Of a stretch of 64,000 bases of DNA, positions 41,841 to 50,906 are shown piece after piece. The DNA is taken from the NCBI GenBank assembly GCA_016872215.1, contig VHAX01000005.1, positions 1-64,000 of the forward strand. The letters are read 5' to 3'. How positions within the stretch are numbered: position 1 is the stretch's first letter; each line of letters starts with the position of its first letter. This DNA is from Sphingomonadales bacterium. Its GTDB lineage: Bacteria; Bacteroidota; Bacteroidia; UBA7662. The translations under genes were made by a program, and so were the position numbers. The notes under the pieces were generated by a model that ran no database searches, was not told where the DNA came from, and saw only the letters and a program-made list of their open reading frames with translations.

Positions 41841-43175
41841 ATGCAAAAGCCCAAACTCAGCTTTTGGAACATCTGGAACATCAGCTTTGGATTTTTCGGT
41901 GTTCAGATCGGATTTAGTTTGCAAGGTGCCAACACCAGTGGCATTTTTTCGGCCCTGGGTGCCGATCCGCACCAGCTCCCCCTCTTTTGGCTGGGCGCTC
42001 CGCTAGCGGGATTGGTGGTACAGCCCATTATTGGACTGATGAGCGATAAAAAATGGGTACGAATAGGTTATGGAATTTCAGTAGTAGGTCGCAGGATTCC
42101 GTTTATTTTGCTGGGGGCGGTAATTTCCATGATTGCCATGTTTCTGATGCCGAATGCGGAACATGTGGCCCATTGGATGTCGCCCCTCTTATTTGGGGCT
42201 TTGATGTTGCTGCTGATGGATACCTCATTTAACATTACCATGCAGCCATTTCGTTCGCTAGTGAGCGATATGTTGCTCGATGAGCAGAAGAATTTGGGCT
42301 ACAGCATACAGAGTTTTCTCATAAATCTGGGGGCGATCATGGGATTCCTGTTGCCCTTCGTTCTGAGTTGGGCGGGCGTGTCCAATCAGCCCGATGCGGA
42401 CGGTAAAGTGGCTGATTCGGTGATTTGGTCCTATTATTTCGGGGGAGCGGTATTGCTATTGGCCGTGTTGTGGACCGCCTTTCGCACCCGTGAATATCCA
42501 CCTGAGGAATACGGACGCTACCATTCTAAGGAGGGCGCTGCACAGGCCGGGGAACGCCCAACTTTGGGTAGTGTGTTGTCGGGGATGCCCAGAGCCATGA
42601 TTCAATTGGGTTTCACCCAATTTTTTTCATGGTTTGCCTTGTTTGTGATGTGGGTATACACAACCGATACAATAGCGGTACAGGTTTGGAAGGCCACAGA
42701 CAGCACTTCATCGGACTACAACGAAGCCCGTAATTGGACCGGGGTTATTTTTGCGGTGTATAGTGTGGTGGCCGCTTTGTACTCCCTGGTAATTCCTTCG
42801 CTAGCCCAGCAAATTGGGCGCAAAGGGGTTTATGCATTGTCATTGGCTACGGCGGGCGTGGGACTCGCTTCGATGCGCTGGATTCATGACCCAAATTTGC
42901 TTTTCGGGGCCATGTTGGGTGTGGGTGTGGGATGGGCTGCGATTCTTGCCCTGCCTTATGCAATTTTGTCTTCGAGATTACCGCCTGCTCAAACCGGTAT
43001 GTATATGGGCCTGTTCAACGCCACAATTACCCTGCCTCAAATTGCCGCAAGCTTGTTTGGTGGCCTGCTTTTTCAGTTATTGGGTAGTAGTAGTCCCAAC
43101 ATGATGGTAGTGGCGGGTGGCAGCATGCTCATGGCTGGAATCGGTGCATGGTTAATCGTTAAAGACCAAGACTGA
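41841..43175 (+). CDS. MFS transporter, probably for maltose or related sugars
   Basis: The 444-residue protein has about twelve membrane segments and MFS-type loop motifs (VQPIIGLMSDKKW between helices 2 and 3, then GRRIPFILLGA). The arrangement resembles the sucrose/maltose (SLC45-type) branch of MFS proteins. The neighbours GH13 and GH31 support maltodextrin or maltose import. There is no SusCD pair in the window, so uptake through the outer membrane would rely on genes elsewhere. It starts 109 bp after GH31, and lgt follows 8 bp after its stop. Confidence 0.85.
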   Translation: MQKPKLSFWNIWNISFGFFGVQIGFSLQGANTSGIFSALGADPHQLPLFWLGAPLAGLVVQPIIGLMSDKKWVRIGYGISVVGRRIPFILLGAVISMIAMFLMPNAEHVAHWMSPLLFGALMLLLMDTSFNITMQPFRSLVSDMLLDEQKNLGYSIQSFLINLGAIMGFLLPFVLSWAGVSNQPDADGKVADSVIWSYYFGGAVLLLAVLWTAFRTREYPPEEYGRYHSKEGAAQAGERPTLGSVLSGMPRAMIQLGFTQFFSWFALFVMWVYTTDTIAVQVWKATDSTSSDYNEARNWTGVIFAVYSVVAALYSLVIPSLAQQIGRKGVYALSLATAGVGLASMRWIHDPNLLFGAMLGVGVGWAAILALPYAILSSRLPPAQTGMYMGLFNATITLPQIAASLFGGLLFQLLGSSSPNMMVVAGGSMLMAGIGAWLIVKDQD

Positions 43176-43183
43176 ACCTTAAG

Positions 43184-44011
43184 ATGCTCAGTTATATTCA
43201 CTGGAATCTGAATCCTTATGTTCTGCCTGGCGTTTTGCCGGTGCGCTGGTATGGTCTTTTGTTTATGTCCGGTTTCGTTTTCGGTTATTATATCATACAA
43301 AGCATGTATAGGCGGGAAGGGAAGGACTTGGCCGCCCTCGATAATTTGTCGCTCTATGTGGGTTTGGGTACGATCCTTGGCGCCCGTTTGGGCCATTGTT
43401 TGTTTTATGAGCCTGCCTACTACCTCAGTCATCCTATGCAAATGTTGTATATATGGGAAGGGGGATTGGCCTCCCATGGAGCCGTAATAGGCATCTTGCT
43501 CAGCACCTTTTTATATGGTCGGCGATATCCCCAGACCGATTTTTGGTTTGTGACCGATCGGTTGGTGGTTGTCATTGCCCTGGCCGGTAGCCTGATTCGT
43601 CTTGGTAATTTAGCCAATTCAGAAATATATGGATTGCCCACCTCGGTACCTTGGGCTTTTGTGTTCGAACGTCTGGGCGATGGGGTTCCACGTCATCCTA
43701 CTCAATTGTATGAGTCGTTCTACTACATGATTTGCTTTTTTGTCTTGTATAATATCTATAGGGAAACCGATAAAGCGCAACAAAAGGGTTTTCTTTTGGG
43801 CCTGTTTATGGTGATGATTTTTGGATTCAGATTCATCATCGAGTTTTGGAAGGAGAATCAGGTGCCCATGGAAGTCGGATTTACTCTCAATATGGGACAA
43901 ATGCTGAGCATTCCGGTGGTACTGGTGGGATTAGGGCTGATGTTGAGAAGCCGTGAATTCGCGTCCGAAAAGCCAACGAATACACTTAAAAAGGACGCAA
44001 TACAAAAGTGA
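43184..44011 (+). CDS. lgt: Prolipoprotein diacylglyceryl transferase
   Basis: This inner-membrane enzyme transfers diacylglyceryl from phosphatidylglycerol to the Cys of prolipoproteins, the first step in lipoprotein maturation. The 275-residue length and about seven membrane segments fit. The Lgt signature is present (GGLASHGAVIGILLS, then GSLIRLGNLANSEIYGLPT), as are the PRHPTQLYE and FWKENQ motifs. It lies 8 bp after the MFS gene, so it is likely co-transcribed with it at least partly, an odd pairing. Essential in most Gram-negative bacteria. Confidence 0.95.
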   Translation: MLSYIHWNLNPYVLPGVLPVRWYGLLFMSGFVFGYYIIQSMYRREGKDLAALDNLSLYVGLGTILGARLGHCLFYEPAYYLSHPMQMLYIWEGGLASHGAVIGILLSTFLYGRRYPQTDFWFVTDRLVVVIALAGSLIRLGNLANSEIYGLPTSVPWAFVFERLGDGVPRHPTQLYESFYYMICFFVLYNIYRETDKAQQKGFLLGLFMVMIFGFRFIIEFWKENQVPMEVGFTLNMGQMLSIPVVLVGLGLMLRSREFASEKPTNTLKKDAIQK

Positions 44012-44022
44012 TCAGCAGACCA

Positions 44023-45492
44023 TTATGATTTTGGGAGTGTGACTAGCAGTCCACGCAGGAAGTCGGACGAGGCGCGCATGTCGACCGACAAAATCCGGTC
44101 GCCATTGAGTGTCGGGACCACCATTCGATAGGATTGACGGATTCGTTCGAGTGCTGGTGCGGTGGTGGTTCTACGCTCATCAATTGCCTGCGCGGCGGTC
44201 ATCCACTCAACCCCCAGAATGATCCATAGGTTATCGATAATTTTGTGTAGGCGGACACCCGCGTTGGCGCCCATACTCACATGGTCTTCCTGTCCGTTGC
44301 TGGATGTTACGTTGTCGATGCTCGCCGGGATGGCCAATTGACGGTTTTGGCTTACCAATGAGGCCGCTGTGTACTGGGGAATCATAAACCCGGAATGTAG
44401 ACCCGAATCGGCAGCCATAAAGGGAGGCAACCCCCTGGTACCCGATAACAGCTGAAAAGTACGCCGCTCGCTAATGGAGCCCAGTTCAACGAGAGCCAGA
44501 GCCAGATAGTCGAGAGCCAGAGCCAGAGGCTGACCATGGAAGTTCCCGCCACTTATAATGAGTTGCTCGTCGGGGAAAATAAGGGGGTTGTCGCTCACCG
44601 ACCGACATTCAATTGCGAAGACCTTTGTAACATGATCCAATGCGTCACCCGAGGCTCCATGGACCTGGGGAACACAACGAAAAGAATAGGGGTCTTGAAC
44701 GCTGGCTGGAATGCGATTGTGGATTTCACCACCCTCCAGCCACAATATTATTTCTCTGGCTGTAGCGATCTGACCATGATGAGGCCTGACCCGATGCAGG
44801 GCCGGATGAAAGGGCTGCAAATTTCCATCGAAGGCATCGAGCGACAGAGCGGCACACATATGAGCAACTGAAAGCAGTTTTCTACCTTCAAGTATGGCCC
44901 ATAAACCCAGTGCTGACATATACTGAGTGCCATTGAGAAGGGCCAGACCTTCCTTTGATTGTAGTTTGACCGGCACCCACCCCAATTCTTTCCAGGCCTC
45001 AGCCGTGGGCATTTTTCTGCCTTTCCACACAACCGCTCCCTCTCCCATTAAGGGGAGGCACAAATGAGCCAAGGGGGCGAGGTCGCCCGACGCACCCAGT
45101 GAGCCCATCTCATATACAACGGGCAACACATCCTGGTTGTAGAGGTCGACCAAACGACTGATGGTAGCGCGGCTCACACCGGAATGGCCCTGAATGAGAG
45201 ACAGGATTTTCAGTGCCAACATTAGTCGCACGACTTCGGGTCTGCATTCCGCGCCTACTCCACAGGCATGGGACCGAACGAGATTTTCCTGAAGGGCTCC
45301 CAGTTGGGTATCAGGAATGCGCACCTGGCACAGGGCTCCGAATCCTGTGTTTATGCCATAATATGCATGATCGCTTTCCTGCAAAAGCTTGTCGAGATAG
45401 AGCCGGCTTTGAGATGCCTTTTTATACACGTCTTCCGATACTCTTAGGGTTCGGCCGGGGTTGGCCAAATCGATGAGTACATCCAGTTGCAT
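44023..45492 (-). CDS. hutH: Histidine ammonia-lyase
   Basis: This enzyme removes ammonia from histidine to give urocanate, the first step in its breakdown. The Ala134-Ser-Gly136 triad in GSLGASGDLAPLAH forms the electrophilic methylidene-imidazolone group. The family opening YGINTGFGALC and the QEDHVSMGANAGVRL block are present. Length 489 fits. The start ATG at 45492 (MQLDVLIDL) is preferred over 45516, which overlaps hisS. It follows hisS by 8 bp, so dnaA - hisS - hutH are closely packed. The matching hutI gene lies about 41 kb away in the window; hutU is not in it. Confidence 0.95.
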   Translation of the reverse strand: MQLDVLIDLANPGRTLRVSEDVYKKASQSRLYLDKLLQESDHAYYGINTGFGALCQVRIPDTQLGALQENLVRSHACGVGAECRPEVVRLMLALKILSLIQGHSGVSRATISRLVDLYNQDVLPVVYEMGSLGASGDLAPLAHLCLPLMGEGAVVWKGRKMPTAEAWKELGWVPVKLQSKEGLALLNGTQYMSALGLWAILEGRKLLSVAHMCAALSLDAFDGNLQPFHPALHRVRPHHGQIATAREIILWLEGGEIHNRIPASVQDPYSFRCVPQVHGASGDALDHVTKVFAIECRSVSDNPLIFPDEQLIISGGNFHGQPLALALDYLALALVELGSISERRTFQLLSGTRGLPPFMAADSGLHSGFMIPQYTAASLVSQNRQLAIPASIDNVTSSNGQEDHVSMGANAGVRLHKIIDNLWIILGVEWMTAAQAIDERRTTTAPALERIRQSYRMVVPTLNGDRILSVDMRASSDFLRGLLVTLPKS

Positions 45493-45500
45493 ATGCCTAT

Positions 45501-46910
45501 TTACTGGGTGTTCCATGGCTTATTTCCTTGAACCCAGTCCTGAATCTCTTGTGGCTTCACTTGAATGTGTGCGGAATCAGTTAACCTTTTGAGGACAAAC
45601 TGTAATTCGCGCTCAGCTTTTGTCTTAAGTATAGCCACAACAGGAATTTGGCGGGCCTCTGCGTATTGAAAAATCTTCTTTGGCTTGGGATCACCGGCAT
45701 ACAGATCCGTTTTGATACCCTGCGTTCTCAGTTCCTGAGCGCAGGCCAACAAATTATGCATGGAATCGGGTTCTGTAGTGGCCATTAGTACCTTTGCAGC
45801 GGGTATCGGTATGTCGCCAAACAGGTTCTGTTCGATCATCAGATCCAGAATTCGTTCTACTCCAAAGGAAATCCCTACACCGCTAAGGCCGTCTACACCG
45901 AAGGATGCGGTTAGGTTGTCGTAGCGCCCGCCCCCGCCCACACTGCCCATGCCTTTGACTCCGGAGTCGACCTCGAAGATAAATCCCGTATAGTAGTCGA
46001 GTCCACGCGCGAGAGACAAATCAAAGCGATAAAATGACGACGGTACACGGAGTGCCTCAATATAATGAGTGAGGGTTTCTAATTCGGTCATTATGGAGGC
46101 AGGCAGATCCGATTGGGTAATCGAGGAAAACTGCAGCAGCAGAGCCAACAACTCGGGCGGAGCCGGCTGTGCCTCAATGAGGATCCACCACGCTTTCTGC
46201 ACTTCGGTCGACACACCCTGTTCCGTGAGGTAGGTCGACATAGATTCCTTTCCGGACTTGTCGAGTTTGTCGAGTTGCACCATAAACGCACGCGACTGTG
46301 ACGAGAGTCCCAGCGCCTCTGCCATAAAGGAAAGAATTTTGCGGTGACTGATCCGAACGCATGCGGATGGGAAACCGAGCTGCCCCAGTACTTCTGCATA
46401 TAGAGCCACCATCTGCGCCTCCGATGACAAACATTCGGAGCCGATAAGGTCGGCATCGCACTGATAAAATTCACGATAGCGGCCGCGCTGTGGACGGTCG
46501 GCCCGCCAAACCGGCTGCATTTGAAAGCGCTTGAACGGGAAGACCATGTTCCCCCGGTTCATCGATACATAGCGGGCGAAGGGAACAGTGAGATCAAATC
46601 GTAGCGCTTTTTCAGTGACCAGACGGGTGAAGCGATTGATTTGGCCGGATCGAGCCGCAGTCCAATCTTCATCCGTGAGCGATTCGAGGTATTGACCCGA
46701 ATTGAGGATTCTGAAGATGAGGCGATCACCCTCCTCACCATACGCCCCTTGCAGGGTTTGATTCAGTTCGATGGCCGGGGTTTCCAGGGGTAGAAATCCA
46801 TAACGCATGAATGCCTCTTCCAATTGTGAAAAGAGCCACTTTCGGCGGTTCAAGAACTCTGGGTCAAAGTCCCGTACCCCTCTTGCCAGCTGTGCCTTAA
46901 CGGTGGCCAT
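45501..46910 (-). CDS. hisS: Histidyl-tRNA synthetase
   Basis: This class II synthetase charges tRNA-His. The start of the protein (GVRDFDPEFLNRRKWLF) resembles family motif 1; motif 2 reads FQMQPVWRADRPQRGRYREFYQCD; the histidine motifs LARGLDYYTG and the GGGGRYDNL loop follow. The C-terminal anticodon-binding domain starts near residue 365. Length 469 is within the family range. The start ATG 46910 (MATVKAQLARG) fits; the longer frame would extend into dnaA. It begins 17 bp after the dnaA stop and ends 8 bp before hutH. Confidence 0.95.
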   Translation of the reverse strand: MATVKAQLARGVRDFDPEFLNRRKWLFSQLEEAFMRYGFLPLETPAIELNQTLQGAYGEEGDRLIFRILNSGQYLESLTDEDWTAARSGQINRFTRLVTEKALRFDLTVPFARYVSMNRGNMVFPFKRFQMQPVWRADRPQRGRYREFYQCDADLIGSECLSSEAQMVALYAEVLGQLGFPSACVRISHRKILSFMAEALGLSSQSRAFMVQLDKLDKSGKESMSTYLTEQGVSTEVQKAWWILIEAQPAPPELLALLLQFSSITQSDLPASIMTELETLTHYIEALRVPSSFYRFDLSLARGLDYYTGFIFEVDSGVKGMGSVGGGGRYDNLTASFGVDGLSGVGISFGVERILDLMIEQNLFGDIPIPAAKVLMATTEPDSMHNLLACAQELRTQGIKTDLYAGDPKPKKIFQYAEARQIPVVAILKTKAERELQFVLKRLTDSAHIQVKPQEIQDWVQGNKPWNTQ

Positions 46911-46927
46911 ATTCGGCAAGCGGGGGT

Positions 46928-48358
46928 TCAGAGGGTTGAAATTTTTATTTTCTTTTGAATTTCGTCGAGTTGACCCCTGAATCTGCGGTCGGTATCCATT
47001 AGATCCTCTACCGCCTGGCAACTGTGAATGACGGTTGAATGGTCGCGTCCGCCGAAGGAATCGCCAATGCTCTTGAGGCTTTGTTTGGTGAATTTTTTGG
47101 CCAGAAACATCGATATTTGACGGGCCTGTACCACTTCACGTTTGCGTGTGCGGCCGCGGAGCATCTCGACCGGAAGACCGAAATATTCACAAACCATAGT
47201 TTGAATGGTTTCGAGGGATACATCCGGATTTACATTTCTGACAAAATTCCGCATCACCATTTTGGCCAGATCCAGGTCGGGGTTCTTTTTATTGAGTGTG
47301 GTGTAGGCCATGAGTGAAGTGAGGGCACCTTCCAGTTCCCGAACGTTGGTATTGCAGTTTAGGGCAATAAAATCGATCACGTCGTCGGGCAGTTCTATGC
47401 CGTCGGAATACATCTTCATGTGCAGAATCGCCACACGTGTTTCGAAATCGGGGAAACTCAGGTCTGCACTGAGGCCCCATTTGAAGCGTGAAATAAGCCG
47501 TTCTTCCAGTCCCTTCAAATCCTTGGGTGATTTATCGCTTGTGAGTACGAGTTGTTTGCCGCTCTGGTGCAGGTGGTTAAATATATGGAAGAAGACGTCT
47601 TGTGTTTTCTCTTTTCCGGCCAGGTTATGCACGTCATCTATTATAAGTACATCAATCAACTGATAGAAATTCACGAAATCGTTGGCTGAATGATTTTTGA
47701 GGGCATCGATGAACTGTTGGGTGAATTTCTCCGCAGTTACGTATAAAATGGTCCGCGAGGGAAAAAGGGTTCGGGTTTGGTTGCCCATGGCCTGTACGAG
47801 GTGGCTCTTCCCAAGTCCCGTGGGACCGTAAATCATTAGGGGGTTGAATGAAGTGCCCCCGGGCTTGGAGGCAACGGCCTGTGCAGCATTTCGAGCTAAT
47901 CGGTTGCAATCACCCTCAACAAAATTTTCGAAGTTGTAACGTGGATTGAGTTGGGGGTCGACCTGAATTTTACGCAGTCCGGGTATGATGAAGGGATTCT
48001 TGATGTTGCTCCCAATATTGACCCCAAGCGATACGTCCTGCTGCTTGCTGCGGCCCGGAGAACCCGGAACACTTACCGTATAGGGTTCCTGTCCATTGTA
48101 ATGGCCGTCCATCAGGATGTTGTACTCAAGCCGCCCGTCAGGACCCAATTCCCTTCGAATTGTTTTGTGCAGCAGGTTTACATAGTGTTCTTCGAGCCAT
48201 TCATAAAAAAACTGACTCGGAACCTGAATGGTGAGCACACCCTCCTGCAGGCGAACCGGTTGTATGGGTTCGAACCAGGTTTTGTAGCTTTGCTGCGTCA
48301 CATTATCACGGATCACTGACAAGCAACCCCCCCAAACTTCTTCCTTGGTTTTCTGCAT
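46928..48358 (-). CDS. dnaA: Chromosomal replication initiator DnaA
   Basis: DnaA binds 9-bp boxes at oriC and opens the duplex. Domains in order: N-terminal interaction domain (about 1-85), short linker, AAA+ domain with Walker A GPTGLGKS at residues 178-185 and Walker B VLIIDDVHNLAG, and the C-terminal DNA-binding domain with signature GGRDHSTVIHS. Length is 476. I chose ATG 48358 (MQKTKEEVWGG), which matches the family N-terminus; the open frame runs 68 codons further and overlaps the neighbouring gene, with a low-complexity sequence unlike DnaA. hisS follows at once. Confidence 0.96.
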   Translation of the reverse strand: MQKTKEEVWGGCLSVIRDNVTQQSYKTWFEPIQPVRLQEGVLTIQVPSQFFYEWLEEHYVNLLHKTIRRELGPDGRLEYNILMDGHYNGQEPYTVSVPGSPGRSKQQDVSLGVNIGSNIKNPFIIPGLRKIQVDPQLNPRYNFENFVEGDCNRLARNAAQAVASKPGGTSFNPLMIYGPTGLGKSHLVQAMGNQTRTLFPSRTILYVTAEKFTQQFIDALKNHSANDFVNFYQLIDVLIIDDVHNLAGKEKTQDVFFHIFNHLHQSGKQLVLTSDKSPKDLKGLEERLISRFKWGLSADLSFPDFETRVAILHMKMYSDGIELPDDVIDFIALNCNTNVRELEGALTSLMAYTTLNKKNPDLDLAKMVMRNFVRNVNPDVSLETIQTMVCEYFGLPVEMLRGRTRKREVVQARQISMFLAKKFTKQSLKSIGDSFGGRDHSTVIHSCQAVEDLMDTDRRFRGQLDEIQKKIKISTL

Positions 48359-48558
48359 ATAAAATTGACGTGGAACAGCGATGGGAATCCACAGACGAGG
48401 CAACGAAAATCGAACGAAAAAAGCAAACAGAAAAAATTTTGTTAAAAAATTAACAGGCGTTGTGGATAACGGTGGAAAAGGACAATGAGGAGGCACGTGG
48501 AATAAGCAAAAAAAAAAATAGAACGAAGGAAACAATCGGCGGAACCTATGGCAATCCG
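48359..48558. promoter_or_regulatory. dnaA upstream region with DnaA boxes and AT-rich stretch; candidate oriC or autoregulatory site
   Basis: The 200-bp gap holds an exact DnaA box TGTGGATAA (48461-48469, reverse orientation of TTATCCACA), directly next to an AT-rich stretch (48431-48453), and looser matches at 48385-48393 and around 48471-48479. Similar arrays next to dnaA serve as oriC in many bacteria and as autoregulatory sites in others. Only one exact box is present, so oriC is not proven. Confidence 0.45.
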
Positions 48559-49512
48559 TCAACCTACATTCAACCGCTCACCTACAGGGATTAAAGATGC
48601 ATCTGTAGGAGCTGCCTCAGTCGTTCTTCCTAATTTGATTTCCCAGTCGACCCTTCCCAATCGAAGGCCGCTGTGACCCGCCTGCACCACATACACGGCA
48701 CGACCCTCCGGGTTGTAGTGTACCTCGGGTATATCCAGAAAACTGTGGGTATGTCCACCCACGATCAGATCGATGCCCGACACTTCAAGAGCCAGACGCC
48801 GGTCGCTGGGACGTTCATCCGCATAGCTCAGTCCCAGATGGGAAAGACAGATCACTATATGGCAGCGGTGGATCATTCGTAAGCAGCTGACCTGACAGCG
48901 TGCCGCTTCAAACGGATCGCCCCAGCTTAGCTGAGGCACAAATGCCGGTGGAATGAGTCCCGCTGGCTTGATTCCCAACCCGAAAACCCCAATTTTCAGC
49001 GGGTCCCGACGAAGGATGACCGATGAAGCACATCTCTGAGCCAAACCGTGTCGGCCAAAACGATAATTGGCGGATACCACGGGAAATCCGGCTTTCTGAA
49101 GCTGCAGCAACAGGTTGTCCATCCCCCCATCAAAATCATGGTTGCCCAGCGTAGCGGCATCGTATCCCAACTGCTGCATGGCACGAATCTCAACCTCACC
49201 GTTATAGAAATTGAAATACGGCGTGCCCTGAAAAAAATCGCCTGCATCGAGCAAGATACTACGTGAGGCCCGATCGCGAATGCTCCTGATCAGCTCCATT
49301 CGGGCGGCCACTCCTCCCTGTCCGGCCAACGCACTGCCGGCGGGGTATGGATCAATCCGGCTATGAGTGTCATTGGTGTGCAGTATACTGATTGGGTAGG
49401 TGGTCCCTTTTGCCTGCAAATATGTGGGTAGGGCGCCCGCCACCCCTATTCCAGCTACCGAAGCGCCCAATGCACGGATGAAATCGCGCCTATCGTATCC
49501 GAATTCTGCCAT
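48559..49512 (-). CDS. 5'-nucleotidase/UshA-type metallophosphoesterase with Tat signal
   Basis: The N-terminus contains the twin-arginine stretch DRRDFIRALG followed by a hydrophobic core, so it is probably exported folded by Tat. The metallophosphoesterase motifs are in order: HTNDTHSRI (metal 1), DAGDFFQGTP (bridging Asp), LGNHDFDGG, then VGGHTHS near the end. The 317-residue protein is only the catalytic half of 5'-nucleotidase/UshA; the substrate-binding domain is encoded by the adjacent upstream gene, which overlaps it by 23 bp. The two probably form one enzyme that releases phosphate or nucleosides in the periplasm. Confidence 0.9.
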   Translation of the reverse strand: MAEFGYDRRDFIRALGASVAGIGVAGALPTYLQAKGTTYPISILHTNDTHSRIDPYPAGSALAGQGGVAARMELIRSIRDRASRSILLDAGDFFQGTPYFNFYNGEVEIRAMQQLGYDAATLGNHDFDGGMDNLLLQLQKAGFPVVSANYRFGRHGLAQRCASSVILRRDPLKIGVFGLGIKPAGLIPPAFVPQLSWGDPFEAARCQVSCLRMIHRCHIVICLSHLGLSYADERPSDRRLALEVSGIDLIVGGHTHSFLDIPEVHYNPEGRAVYVVQAGHSGLRLGRVDWEIKLGRTTEAAPTDASLIPVGERLNVG

Positions 49513-50338
49513 CGGTTTGGCTCTTTAAGAGTTCTCCACTTTTCCCCATGGTCTCCAGATGCCGGGCAACCAGATCCGTGATCCGGTGGGCACCCCGTTG
49601 CACACGGCTTCCAATCAAAAATGAACATCCATCTCCCCCGTCCACCAGATAATCGGGCAAGGCCACGTGATAGGAATGTTTCTGCTGAAGGGGGTCATCT
49701 CCCACCCATACATCCGCGGCCTTGCCCTCAATTATGGACATGCGCATGCCCGAAAGCGCTATTCCGCCCTTCCCCGCCCAATGGTCGAGCAATTGTTGAA
49801 GTTCTGTCCCCGACAGGGTGATTTTGTCGAGGTGATTGGGAAAGGGAAGCACCTCCATCACATGCAAAAGCCGGAGTGTGTCGGCCGGAAACTCAGCCCG
49901 AATACCACCCGGGTTTAGCAGGGATATGTGCACCGTATCCCAAATACTGCGCGATTCTATCAGCAATATGTCAGCCAATAGGTTGGTGAGTTCCGATTCG
50001 GGCATGGATTTGATGAGTGCTTTAGGTGACCATAACAGGGGCTTATTAGTAAACTGATTTTGCAGGTTTCGGAATGAGTCGACCCAGGCAAATGACTGAG
50101 AAACCCTCCCTTTCAGGAGACTATCGCTGTTCAGGGTATAACTGTTGTATGCCTGATAAACCGAACTCGCCTTTTGCGTACGATTCGGTTTTCGAAGGGT
50201 GGTGTCGGACGGGTATGGAAATTCAAAATTTTGCTCAAAAAAATATTGCTCATATGGGGGCCCGGCGATCCTGTTCGTTCCCGAAGCAAGATTAGTCCAA
50301 CAGAACAGCAACGCCCATAAAAGCAGAGATAACCGCAT
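49490..50338 (-). CDS. 5'-nucleotidase C-terminal (substrate-binding) domain as a separate protein
   Basis: The 282-residue protein starts with a Sec-type signal peptide (LLLWALLFCWTNLASG). It then shows the 5'-nucleotidase C-terminal pattern: LLADILLIESRS, ISLLNPGGIRAEFP (usual NxGGIRxxxxxG), then VLPFPNHLDKITLSGTELQQLLDHW and the terminal YLVDGGDGCSFL, close to the family YVANGGDGY. The catalytic half follows on the same strand with 23 bp overlap. The separate export routes (Sec here, Tat for the other half) imply assembly in the periplasm. Confidence 0.88.
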   Translation of the reverse strand: MRLSLLLWALLFCWTNLASGTNRIAGPPYEQYFFEQNFEFPYPSDTTLRKPNRTQKASSVYQAYNSYTLNSDSLLKGRVSQSFAWVDSFRNLQNQFTNKPLLWSPKALIKSMPESELTNLLADILLIESRSIWDTVHISLLNPGGIRAEFPADTLRLLHVMEVLPFPNHLDKITLSGTELQQLLDHWAGKGGIALSGMRMSIIEGKAADVWVGDDPLQQKHSYHVALPDYLVDGGDGCSFLIGSRVQRGAHRITDLVARHLETMGKSGELLKSQTDGRIRIR

Positions 50339-50340
50339 GA

Positions 50341-50814
50341 TTAGGGTCGTTTTTGATGCAAAATACGCAGGGCGCGGTTGCAGGCCGTCAAGCCACTTTC
50401 GGAGGCAAGATGCAACAAACGCTGTCGGAATAGAGTACCAGAATCGGAGGCAGAAGGGTCTGCAGTGGCTGAATGGATCAACCGGATGACCTCATCGCGC
50501 GCTGCGGATGCGGCGAGCCAAACAGTGGGGTCTACATAGAGTTGCTGACTCAGATTATGCTCCCATTCGATGTTGATGCCCGCCAGCAAGGCATGCCGAA
50601 TTTGCTCTTTTGAATCACCGGCCGTTGGGGTTCGCATTAACAACCCCTCCGGTCTGAGTCGCTCCACAAACAGAAGAAGTCGCTCGTAGGCCTGAATTTC
50701 GAGCGGCAGCATAACTCGCTGACGCTGTAGGTGGCGGAACATAAAGAAGATGATAAACGATACGGCCAGTGTCAACAGAAGCAGGGCTATGGCCAAAGCG
50801 AAATAGGTTTGCAT
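50341..50814 (-). CDS. Membrane-anchored protein of unknown function
   Basis: The 157-residue protein (from ATG at 50814) has one N-terminal membrane helix (FALAIALLLLTLAVSFIIFFMF), then a cytoplasmic-looking basic region (RHLQRQRVMLPLEIQAYERL) and a helical domain with WEHNLSQQLYVDPTVW. I recall similar 160-180-residue proteins widespread in Bacteroidota as conserved hypotheticals, but cannot give a name with confidence. It is the first gene of the run with the split 5'-nucleotidase (2 bp apart), so a link to that enzyme is possible. Divergent from the IscA-like gene. Confidence 0.75.
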   Translation of the reverse strand: MQTYFALAIALLLLTLAVSFIIFFMFRHLQRQRVMLPLEIQAYERLLLFVERLRPEGLLMRTPTAGDSKEQIRHALLAGINIEWEHNLSQQLYVDPTVWLAASAARDEVIRLIHSATADPSASDSGTLFRQRLLHLASESGLTACNRALRILHQKRP

Positions 50815-50869
50815 GATGCGAAAATACGCACAGTGGCGGCTTGCGATAATCCCAAAACTGCGCATCCCT

Positions 50870-50877
50870 TATATTTG
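50870..50877 (+). promoter_or_regulatory. Bacteroidota-type -7 element of the IscA-like gene
   Basis: TATATTTG matches TAnnTTTG exactly, 29 nt before the start at 50907. A TTG stands at 50841 but the spacer is 26 nt, longer than usual. Confidence 0.45.
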
Positions 50878-50906
50878 TATGTTTAAACAACTCATCGCGA
50901 TCGATT

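Noticed and set aside
48359..48562. Longer dnaA reading frame starting at 48562
   Set aside because: The extra 68 residues are low-complexity Phe/Pro-rich, unlike any DnaA N-terminus, cover the DnaA-box region and overlap the neighbouring gene.
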